A stretch of DNA of 64,000 nucleotides from Macrostomum hystrix. Its lineage: Eukaryota > Platyhelminthes > Macrostomidae. The translations under genes and the position numbers were made by a program. The first letter of the stretch is position 1. Every line of letters begins with the position of its first letter. Where the stretch lies: the NCBI GenBank assembly GCA_950097015.1, contig CATNEN010000009.1:188501-252500 (forward strand). Direction: 5' to 3'. Positions 24,100 through 35,200 of this stretch are shown one piece after another. The notes beneath the pieces are model-generated. The model was not told where the DNA came from and did not search any database. It worked only from the letters and a program-made list of their open reading frames with translations.

Positions 24100-27000
24100 T
24101 CAAGGTGAAGTTAGACCAAATGCGTCCACTTCGGCGGGCTTTCTGATCCAGGCACCGAGGCCACGTTTCTGCAGAGCTGCCAGCAGCTGCTGCTTTACAC
24201 CTTGATGATCGCTTGCTTTCGCCTTGGCCATGCCGTAGGTTTGCCAAGAAGGCTTTGGCCAACCAACAGCTGTCGCATCCGTGAAGGCTTTGAAAATGGC
24301 GAACTTGCATAAGCGACTGAAGCTATCACCGCCAGACAACGGCCGACCGCGTGTGGCGTCGCAGATCTCAGCCTGCCCGCAGCCCCGGTACCAGTTCAGG
24401 CTGTGCGCGTTGGTCCGTTCCGTGTCCCGCTCTGCGCCACCGCCACTCAGCTGACCTAAAGATGGAAATGCCACTAAGATGCTAAAAATCAGGTCAGCAC
24501 AGCCACTAAGGTGCTAGAAATCAGGTCAGCACAGCCACTAAGGTGCTAGAAATCAGGTCACCACAGCCACTAAGGTGCTAGAAATCAGGTCAGCACAGCC
24601 ATTAAAATGCTAGAAATTAGGTCACCACAGCTATTAAGATGCTAGAAATCAGGTCAGCACAGCTACTAAGGTGCTAGAAATCAGGTCAGCACAGCCACTA
24701 AGGTGCTAGAAATCAGGTCACCACAGCTATTAAGATGCTAGAAATCAGGTCAGCACAGCCACTAAGGTGCTAGAAATCAGGTCAGCACAGCCATTAAGAT
24801 GCCAGAAATTAGGTCAGCACAGCCACTAAGGTGCTAGAAATCAGGTCAGCACAGCCACTAAGGTGCTAGAAATCAGGTCACCACAGCTATTAAGATGCTA
24901 GAAATCAGGTCATAACCCAGCCATTAAGATGCTAGAAATTAGATCACCACAGCTATTAAGATGCTAGAAATCAGGACAGCACAGCTATTAAGATGCTAGA
25001 AATTAGGTCACCACAGCTACTAAGGTGCTAGAAATCAGGTCAGCACAGCCATTAAGATGCTGGAAATCAGGTCAGCACAGCCAGTAAGATGCCGGAAATC
25101 AGGTCAGCACAGCCATTAAGATGCTAGAAATCAGGTCAGCACAGCCAGTAAGATGCTGGAAATCAGGTCAGCACACTCACTGAGGTCCAGGTGCACAAGC
25201 CGATATCCGTCCGGCAGCTGTGGCAGCGCAACTTGAGCCCCAGTGGTCGCCAGAGCCCAGTGGACACGGCAGCAGACAGCCCTGGCTAGGTGCTTAGCAT
25301 GGTACAGCGAACCCAGAGTGAGAGACTTCAGGTACACAGGCCACACAATGTGACTCAATAAAGCACCTTGAAGGCCCAGAATGGACCAGCGACAGATTTT
25401 GTCACTGCAGGACATTGTCCGTAGCCGCTGGCCAGCAACAAGGCCATCCCAAGCCTGTCTGGCACCAGAACCTTGCCCTGAGTCGCTGAATGCCTCGTCC
25501 TCCACTGGAATGGTGCCCTCGCCACGCTCCATCTTGCTGCGGAGGCGTCCACCAGCTGGTGAGAGACGTGGAACATCGTCGGGACAGTGCTGCTCGGAGG
25601 TCAGTGGGTCTGGGGCCGGTGTGTCACTAGAACGGCAGAAAACTGCACCATCACCACATGGGGCTGTGCTAATATACAGATGGAGACTGCAGCCATCGCA
25701 CAGACGGGCTCGACCATCTGAGGCCACCTGGCAGGAGTACAAGTTACAGGTCTGATGGAATCGGATTCGGTTTAAAGGTTTCGACTGCATGCATGAGCGC
25801 GCCGAGTTAACGGGCTCGACCGCCGAGTTACGCACTCTAAACTGCGCTTAGATCCGACTTACCTGAAAGCAGCAGGTGGGAAGCCTGTCTCCAGCTTCTG
25901 TGTCCGCATCTTCTAGATCGTGGCCAGTGGAAAGTAGAGCTAACTGCTGGATAAAAAAGCGCAACAGGGCCCGCCTGGCGATGATCTCGGCGTGACAGTC
26001 ATGCAGTACGCGACCGGACATGGCCAGACAGTCGCCGGACACACAGCGGTTGCCGACTCCCAGGCTAAGTAGACTGAGCCGGCCGTCCGGCCATTGCAAA
26101 GCAAATCCTGCCAAAACTTTGCGGCCGGCCAGCGACTCGCCAGTTGCTATGGCTGCAGTTTCAAAGCGGCGATGAACCAGTGCGGCTATTCTATCACCGA
26201 TGGAAGCGCCGGGCAAGTCAACTGGAAAGGTACAGGTAGTAGCAAGCAGGCCTGAGGCAGCGAGTAGGTGAAGGGCGCGATCGCAGGCGTCGCGGCGGGC
26301 ATCGCGCTTTGTGGCGGCCTCAAAGCGGCACAGTTGATGGCCGTCGATTTTGACCTCAGCGATAAAGCGGGGCTTGTGTGGTGGGCCAGTGGAGCCAATA
26401 CTGGTCAACTCCAGGCGACGGCCCTGTGACTGGCACCATTCAGTCAGGGCTGACACTGGGTTGCGCAGCAGCGACTGCAGCCAGCGAGCGTCTACGGCTG
26501 GGACGTTCTGAAATTTAGGAGCAGTTAAGGAGGAAGTTAGAAAGGCAACAACCGGTTCGCTAATATCTTACGCTCGCAGAGTCAACTATTTTAATTCCTC
26601 ACCAAATTACCGCCGTTGTCCCACCCATTCTTGTCGGCCGCAGTCACCAAAGCGAGTTGCTCGCTTATGTTCGGCAGCTGCAGCGGCTTAACTGATTGTG
26701 AATCGTTACTGAGAGCCCCGGGTGGCAGCAAGCGGCCGTCGGCCTCTAAACACTGCAAGGCAGTGGCGCAGACGAGCTGCCTGCCTGACTTGAGGCTGCC
26801 AGCCTCGGCCGTGCACAGTTGCTTACCGTTGAGGCTCACGCTCAGAACGAAGGTCGGACGATGCGGCGGCCCCCTACTGCCAAGGCAATCGACGGCCAGC
26901 GCGATCCTTCGCGACTGGCACCACTCCTGAAGGGCAGAGAGTACGGCCCACAGAAAAAACATTATAACGCAAAAATACAATTCGGCAAAGCTGCACGCAA

Positions 27001-28679
27001 TAGGAAACAGCAGCAGCCACTTACCTGCAAGCGAGAAACGGCTGTCTTTTCAGGAACTGCAAGTCCAGTCGCTTCCGCATATGAGTGATTATCCTCTGCA
27101 ACGGCAATCACTGCGAGCCACTGGGGAGGTCTGTCGGTTGCTTTCGTGACCAGTCCAGCTCTCTGCAAGCCGTAAAGAGAGCGATTGACTTCCGCCTTGC
27201 TAGAAGCGCCGACCAGTGACTGCAGCTCCATGCGTCTGGCCGGCCGAGGCCATCGATCCGACAGAGCGCGAAGTAGAGAGCGCTGCAGAGCTGTGAAGGA
27301 GACAGTAGTCATAAGATCATTTTAGAAAAGGGTGGGAAGTGCAATAGGGCTTTGGGTGAGATTAACCACTACACAACGCAGTGGGGGCGCGGCAGGGATA
27401 TTGTTTTGGTGCATTTTTTTGCAGCGACGACAATATTTCGAAACAGATCTTAAGTCGGGATAAACAGCTCGGTAGAGTCGGAAGAAGCAAAGCCCGGTAG
27501 AGTCGGAAAAAGCAAAGCCCCACTCGGCTTACCCGATAGCTCAGAAACATCGCTCACAGAAGCAGTGTCCGCATCGCTTTCGAATGCTGATTCGTTATCG
27601 GAATCGCTAAGTCTAGACAGAAATGCAGTTGCCTGAAATGCAGGTGAATCATTCCACTGCTCCTGACACAGTGGCCGAGACCCTTGCAGGATATTCCCGC
27701 GCTCTTGCTGCTTTCTTTGTGGCAACTTTGAAGCGTTTAACTTATCATTTTCTTCATCTGGTAGCTTTGGAGCGTTCAATTGATCCTGTTGTTGTTGTGG
27801 CAACTGAGGAGCGTTCCTCTGATCCTGTTGTTGTTGCGGCAACTGAGGAGCGTTCCTCTGATCCTGTTGTTGTTGCGGCAACTGAGGAGCGTTCCTCTGA
27901 TCCTGTTGTTGTTGCGGCAACTGAAGAGCGTTCCTCTGATCCTGTTGTTGTTGCAGCAACTGAAGAGGAGCGTTCCTCTGATCCTGTTGTTGTTGCAGCA
28001 ACTGAAGAGGAGCGTTCCTCTGATCCTGTTGTTGTTGCAGCAACTGAAGAGGAGCGTTCCTCTGATCCTGTTGTTGTTGCGGCAACTGAGGAGCGTTCCT
28101 CTGATCCTGTTGTTGTTGCGGCAACTGAGGAGCGTTCCTCTGATCCTGTTGTTGTTGCGGCAACTGAGGAACGTTCCTCTGATCCTGTTGTTGTTGCGGC
28201 AACTGAGGAGCGTTCCTCTGATCCTGTTGTTGTCCTGGCGGACCTAGCCTGAATTGTTGTGGGAATCCGCGTCCCAAGCCGCGTCCACGAACCACTACAG
28301 GTGCAGATAAAGATGAAGCAGGGGTACAAGGAAATCGAGTAGTCATAACACCTGTCTGCCTCAAGAGCTCATGTGGAGGCAGAGGGCGCTTAAAGGAAGC
28401 CGATGAACCTGTTAAGGGCGCAGCTGATTGCACTCTAATGCCAGACGAGGAGCTGCATGGAGAGGCAGTGCGAAGAAACCAGTTTCCATCGCAATTGCCA
28501 AGGCGACCCATATTGGCTAGCTGCTGCAGCGCCTCATTCAGATCAACGATAGAGCAGGGCTGGACAGCATTTAAAATCTCCTGCTTAGAGTATTGGCCAG
28601 ATTTCAAAAACATATAGTTAATGATGCAGTCTTGCAGCTCGGAGATGCCAGTAGCTCTGATTTGGCCCTGCTTCTCCAT
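24100..28679 (-). CDS. ADAR: ADAR1-like double-stranded RNA adenosine deaminase
   Basis: Six minus-strand exons (28679-27533, 27290-27025, 26926-26603, 26507-25863, 25727-25181, 24455-24100) join in phase to 3285 nt, 1094 residues. Order: a winged-helix domain at about 8-72; a disordered stretch with about 11 Gln-rich 13-14-residue repeats at 145-315; a second winged helix at 383-444 with the full Z-alpha signature (KAEVNRSLYGL and PPQW); dsRBD1 at about 472-540; dsRBD2 at 597-667; then the deaminase. Catalytic features are present: the HAE zinc/proton-shuttle motif in LHDCHAEIIARR, Cys in STAPCGDG and Cys in TMSCSDKICRW. The C-terminus has SRLCK and RKPAEVDAF. The enzyme converts adenosine to inosine in dsRNA, and Z-alpha domains bind left-handed duplexes. 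The first winged helix lacks the Asn-Arg-Tyr face and may not bind Z-form nucleic acid. dsRBD1 has weak basic residues in its last helix. The start ATG lies four nt after an acceptor-like TTTAG. Confidence 0.93.
24477..25170. repeat. 32-bp tandem repeat, about 21 copies
   Basis: The plus-strand unit contains CACTAAGGTGCTAG and AAATCAGGTCAGCAC, repeated in near-perfect 32-bp phase. It fills almost all of ADAR intron 5, from six nt after the donor (minus sense) to about 20 nt before the acceptor of the last exon. In gene sense each unit contains CTGACCTGATTTCTAG, a branchpoint-like CTGAC followed by a TTTCTAG. Confidence 0.93.
27740..28246 (-). repeat. 39/42-bp coding minisatellite inside ADAR exon 1
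   Basis: About 11 clear units plus two degraded ones encode DQRNAPQLPQQQQ (13 residues) or DQRNAPLQLLQQQQ (14 residues). Unit lengths of 39 and 42 bp keep the frame. The opposite strand is open in all frames through the array as a by-product. Confidence 0.9.
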
Positions 28680-31560
28680 GGCACTAAATCTGAGCAGCTT
28701 TGAGCAAACAAAGTCAGATAGACTGAGGGTTGAATAGTAAAGAGCACTTATAATAAAAAGTATTCCTTGCACTGCTGGTGCAACTTGAACAATTATTTGT
28801 GTTACCTACTTAAAATTTTAATATAAATAGCTTTGTAATTTTGTTTAACAAGTTGAATTATAAGCATAAATGAAACTTACACTAAGCATATTTGACATAA
28901 ATTATCTTTCTTGGCCCAGAAAAAATATATGTTGTTTAAATGATTACATTTATTAGAGATCATATATCTATTTCCTTTAGTGCTCAGCCTGTTTTCAAAA
29001 CAAAAAAACTTGAAATAGCCTAAACAACCTAGTTTAAACTTTAAGTAAAATCATACATGTGCAACCTCCCAAATCTTAGCCGGCCGTGCAACTTAGTTTT
29101 TGCTCTATTTGCGACTTAGTTTGCTCTTAGTTGTGACTTAGTTTGTTTCAATGCTCTATTTACGACTTAGTTTGCTCTCATTTGTTCTATTTTTCTCTCC
29201 CTTTTCCTCTTTTTCACGACTTCCTTTTTTGTCCCTTGGTCCCCCCTTTGATTTTTTTGCACTTGGTTGATTGGTTTTTGCAACTTACCTTGCTTGGCCC
29301 TTGTTTCACCCGGCAGGTTCGGCCGGGTGTTGTGCATGTATGAGTAAAATTAAAGTCTTCAGTCAAGACTGCTTAAAATTGAGCTGCCACAAAATTTTGG
29401 AATGCACTTTTAAGTACTTTTAATGATATATCTCTGTAGGCATGAGCTATTAAGTATATAGAAAAAATAGTATCCTCTACTGTATCAATAGATAGCAAAA
29501 ATGGCTTATGAAGATAAGAATAAATGCCCTTAGCAATATGTTTTTATAAGCCTGAATTTAAGAATGAAGAGGGACAACTCTTTTTTATAAATTGTCTATT
29601 CAACAAGTTAATGCTAGGACGTAGGCAATTGTCTACACTAGCTAAATAAAAAAGAAATCTTCCCAATCAAATTTTCTTTAAACAAGACATGTGGAAAAGA
29701 ATCAATATTATAGTAAATTGTAAATTGACAAATTCTAGGCCATATTTAGGTTATTTTTTCATTAGCAATTTATGCATGATCCAATACTTATATTGATTCA
29801 CAATTCAGAACATGATTTAAAATATGGCCATTTAATCCAGATCCCATTGATTTCACTCAAATTCATACTAGGCTTAAAATTGTATTCATCCCACATTTTT
29901 TCAGTCATATTTTGAAAACTAGGATGACAAGATTAAGAAGCCTATTAGCACAAATTTGGTAACGATTTTTAATGATTGCCTACTTTTTGCAATTTGCACA
30001 AGCAAACTTTTCCGTGTTCACGTGAAAATCTTCATGTGATCTAATGGCTACTTAATTAAAGCCCGAAATGGTCAAGATCAGTGAGATTGATAATCATAAC
30101 GGACCCCAACACTGTGTAGGGGGCCTAATATAATATAATACCAATAATTTGCTTATTCAAAGCATTTCATGCAATTCTTTTTCACGAATTTTAACTTCTG
30201 ATGAACACATGATATTTTTACGCATAAAACTAAATGTAGATTTCCCCTAAATTTCTCTTTTAAATCAATATATACAATTCTAGCGCATTGCCTGCCCCCA
30301 GAAATTATTCAATATTGCTGCGGCATACATTAAAAAAATTTCCATATGAAGGCAATTTAAATTCACGCGGTTTTTGTTTACAGTGCAAAGAAACGCAATT
30401 TGAGCTAATTTTTTTGCCCTAGCAGTCATCACAGATGCTGAATTAACTAGATATGCACTTACATCCACTTACATTGTTTGTTAAAAAGTGTTTGCCACTT
30501 TTTTCAGTAGCAAGCATGAAAAGCTATTTCTATTTCTTGTGCCGAACGTATTTTGATGACTTATGATATTTCATTACCATATGGAATTATCAATTTTGAA
30601 TGTGCAATGGTATTATCCTCAATCTTTAGTCTCTTTGTACCTCGATTATTGTTATGTACGCTGCTGACGCTGCACAATTGAATCTCTGCAATAAATACTA
30701 ACACGTTGTGCTCTATCGCTGTTAATTGTTTTAGTAGCTAGCCATCTATAAAATAAGAAGGAACAGGCGAGAGGCAAGAAACTACAAACTAGGCCTTTAT
30801 TATCTATGTCACTCTCCTTGTAAAAACTGTCCGTCACTCTGCACCACTATGGTTCATAGACAGATCCTCCGAGTCGCCGGCAGTGATTCAAATGACCATA
30901 GCGGGTAGATACCGCGTGGTGTAAAAATGGAGGGTCGAATTTTTATTTGGCAGCTCTGCAGCCAGCCAGCTTTTCAGTGTGGTTGGAATAGCAAGCGGGG
31001 CTAAACAGGTTTGGGTAACTTTTATTACTCTCGTCTTCTCGTCTAAAAAATCTGAGTTTGGAAAGTTGCGACATTATCAATTTTAAAGTTCTGATTCGTG
31101 AAACTATTAAAACTAATATTTATTCGAGACAATAACTTCAAAATAAAATTTTTTTTAAAAAGTTTATAGCATTAAATTTTTTCTTGAAAAACAAACAAAA
31201 ACTAGTACTATATTAGCAAAAGTGATGATAAAATAATATCTTGGAGCAACAATTGAATTCAACTTGAATCCAGGGCTCGGTTTTTTTCATAAAAAAAACT
31301 AAACTTCGGTTGTTTTATTATATTATCAATGTTGCTGAGGACTACACAGAGCTTACTTGTATGCTTTGAATATACATTACAATTTTTTAGGTTTGTTTTG
31401 CAATAATTTTTATCTTAGGAATTAAGATTTAATTGCGAAGTATTTGTGCCTTCTTGGGTAGTTTTGTTCGTAGCTTTTAAACGTATATTAAGACTCCTGT
31501 GTTTATTTGGGTTAATTTAAAATAGCTTAGGTTTTAATTTATTAGTTTCTTTGTGAAATA
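28680..31560. other. AT-rich intergenic region
   Basis: Strongly AT-rich, with no credible exon on either strand. A T-rich stretch near 29100-29280 repeats TTAGTTTGCTC-like words. The ADAR promoter should lie at the left end and the ERICH6-like promoter at or beyond the right end. Confidence 0.4.
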
Positions 31561-31579
31561 TGTAACTTTAAAGACTGCA

Positions 31580-31790
31580 AATTTCGATAGGTTTACTAGA
31601 GAGATAGTATAGAAGTTTGATTATTTGATATGGTTCTATTATTATTTGACATAATTCGAAATAACATTTAAAGGGTAATTTAAACTATATCGGTAAATAT
31701 TTAGTCAGGGGATGCTGACTATCATTCTGATATTTATGTTTTAAAATAAAATATTTCCTTTAATATAAGTTACAGTTATTTGCAATACAC
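31580..31790. repeat. Dispersed direct repeat, copy 1
   Basis: About 210 bp, starting at TTTCGATAGGT and ending near TAAGTTACAGTTAT, closely matches 32650-32862 in the same orientation apart from small indels. The two copies flank the first exon of the ERICH6-like gene. Confidence 0.85.
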
Positions 31791-32247
31791 ACTTGTTTAG
31801 TGTAACAACTTATTTCATTTAAGGCTTAAAACGTATTTAAACTTTCTAAAAATGTTTCCTAGCTAGCATATATAAATTTCTAATTGAAAGGAAATAATTG
31901 CCTATATGTGAAATACAGGGTTAGTAAAAAGTAAAATAAAGATTTTTAAGTGTAATACGCTAAATTAGATAGCCGTTTGTCTAAGAAACTGGAATCGAAG
32001 AAAAGCACGGCTCATTGGCTGCCATGAGGGCTTATTTATTAAGTAAATCAGATTATACTCGTACTTGCAGAATATCGCTTGTGTGTAATTTATTTTTTGC
32101 CGACGGTTGCCGATTCCTTCATGAAGCTTAACAGTTTTTAGTTAAGGTCCCACTGCAGGGATTACTTTTTCGTTCACAAAAGCTTTTGGTTTGCTTTCCC
32201 TCAACTTTTAATAATAACTTCTGCAGCTGAATATAGTGCCAGATTGA

Positions 32248-35200
32248 ATGGATCAGGAGAACCTCGTTCAAAGCATTTCGGACCCTGTAACTGCAGTATT
32301 AACAAGCTTTGATGGCCGGCAGATGGCCATCACATCTCTAGCCACGCAGACAGAGTGGAGCTGGATGGAAGACATGCGACTGCGGCTACAGACGGATCAA
32401 CAGTCAGTCAAGAGCGAGCCAGGAAACACAGAGTCGGAGAGAAAGGGTGAGGCTTCTCGTCATGCATATTAAGCCATAGTGACATTATTGTTATGCAGTT
32501 TTCGAAATTCAACTATGTATCCTAATTCTGCAGCTTTTTCAGCTAAATAATTAATATCAGTTTTTTTACTTTCACTTCTCGGAACAACAGAGATTCACAA
32601 CATCATCAAGATAAACTCACTTGATTGATTACGCACAATTATCACAATGTGCGTTTCGATAGGTACTAGAGAGATAGTATAGAAGTTTGATTATTTGATA
32701 TGGTCTATTCTCTTAACGGTTATTATTTGACATAATTCGAAATAACATTTAAACGGTAATTTAAAATATATCGGTAAATATTTAGTTAGGGGATGCTGAC
32801 TATCATTCTGATATTTATGTTTTAAAATATAATATTTCCTTTAATAGAAGTTACAGTTATATTTAAGTTACGTTATAGTTACTTTGGAAGTCCGAAGCTT
32901 CGGGAGTTCACATCTCAGCCCAAAGGAAAAAACTTGTGTGAAGTTGTGTCCCTTACCTAGTGCTGCAGTTTACCCAGGTGTAAATCAGTATCAGCATTAG
33001 CTGGGTTGGAAATGTGGGTGGGTACGGCGGCCCTAGTTCATGGACTGAACATCTACATGGACTGAACTGTACATTGCCTTTAGAAGTGTCGTGCAATAGC
33101 TGCTATAAAAGAAAATAAATACAGTTACTCAGGCTAGCAGCATGATCCAAAACGAAACACTTGCAGCCGCCCTGCAATCCATTCATAGCAACCCCGAAAG
33201 TCTCTATCCAAACCATATCGGACGACTTGGAAGAGGAAGGCTCTGTCGAGAGCCAAGCTGAAGCTACAGATGTATCAGGTATCAATGGCAGTGTCTGCCC
33301 CAGCCACTGTGGCTTTTTTGTGCTAGCTGCAAACTTTGATGTTATTCTGAGTGCACTTTTCTATTCCTGTATGTCAAAGTTTACCTCCCAGCTCCAAGTC
33401 TTCTCAAGCAGCGATGATTTTTCAAACAGCTGATTATGTAGCTCGTACTGCGTCGAATTTCTACTGCCTATTGTTAAGTGCATAGACCATGCGGATGCAG
33501 ATCCCTTTGGTAATTGGGAGTTACGAGCATACTAATGCAACTGAAAAATGTCTGGGTGGGTATCCGTCTAGTAACTGCATTGAACTACTTTGACAAAGCA
33601 GGCCTTTTGCCTTACTGTAAATTTGGTGTTCATCTGTTATCCCGTCTATCCCGCTGCTTTTCTACTCTTCAACTTCTTAACTTCTTTTTAATTATCTGAT
33701 ATGCTCAGCTCGATTGAATTATCGGTCGGTGGTGCTGTGCTTTGAGTACGAGGCAAAGTCGTATATATTGAAGGTGTACTAGAGTTGTAAAAATTTAAAT
33801 AGAAAATAGAGAAAATAGAGCAGAGAATGACTGAATGGCCTAAAATAGGTTAAGAGTTATGACTTTTTCGGATCTGCCACACATGAACTCTTCAACAACG
33901 ATATTTAGCCGGATAAGCCCTCCTCTATTGATTATGGATTATCGATGTTTCCACTCGTTAGATTTCCTTGAATTAACTCTGAACTATGGTCAGCTTGAAG
34001 AGACTCGATATACTGCTGCTGCGTTGAGTATTCTATGAAGGTGGTGTCAAATTATTGGTCTCGTGTTGGTTTTTTCAGATATCGTCATATAGCTGATATC
34101 TTGAATCATTGAAGCGAACTTTGACTGTTTTAGAACTGAAAACTGTGTTTAGACTGTGCATGGATGGATGAAAATCGTTCATGGTTTGAATATCATCTGT
34201 TGGGACAATCACGTAATGGATTGTGCTGCTCCTGAAATGTAAGATGTACACAAGATTTAATTGCTACTCAAATCTGCACTAACACTTACTTTTGCATTTC
34301 TCTTTGCCTCTCCTGCATCGATGTCGCTTTCTGCATCACATATTTGGCAAACTTTTTTGCGAGAACCTCTGAAATAAAATTTGTTGACTATAAGTGAAAC
34401 TGAGTGTTGAGGGTGTATACATTTCTCGAACTCATCAACGATCGTCATTTTCATACTATACTGGTATGAGCTATTTCGTCTGCTAGAGCAAAAATTACGG
34501 GCAAATTAGGAAGAGCCACTATTCTTATGATGATTTACTCATATAATTTTACTATTCCTTTTTCCTTGCCGAAACGATAAAGAAAGTAAATAAAGATTAA
34601 ATGGCGAGGTACTGAAAAAGTTAAGCGTCAATAAGGTCATTTCATACATAAAAATGAGCACCCCGTTTCCTCCTTATTTGAATGCTGCAGAGGCTGAAGA
34701 CCTTGAAGCGCAAAGCGCCGCTGGCCAGCGAAAGCGCGGTGGGCCCCGCAGCTCCCGCAGTTCAATGCGCTCAGGCCGCAGCGTGGGCAGCTCACAGTCT
34801 GGTCGGGTCGGCCGTAGTAGAGCTGGCGGTCTTGCCATCCCCGCCTACCCAGAGCCGCGCATTGATGACGAGTTTGGCATCCTGCTTGTGCAGGACGACG
34901 ACTCTGATGTGAGTACCCAGACAATGCTTCCACCTTGTTCTTTGCGCTTTGATCTTCTGCCAATCCTTTCTCTTTGAAAGCAAGTTTTCAGACACTTGTG
35001 CAACAGGAAACTCCCACTCACACACAGTTTTCAGACACTTGTGCAACAGGAGACTTCCACTCACACACAGCTTTCAGACACTTGTGCAACAGGAGACTTC
35101 CACTCACACACAGCTTTCAGACACTTGTGCAACAGGAGACTTCCACTCACACACAGCTTTCAGACACTTGTGCAACAGGAGACTTCCACTCACACACAGC

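Noticed and set aside
27623-28252. Plus-strand open frames opposite the ADAR Gln-rich repeats
   Set aside because: Antisense shadow of a coding minisatellite whose unit length is a multiple of three.
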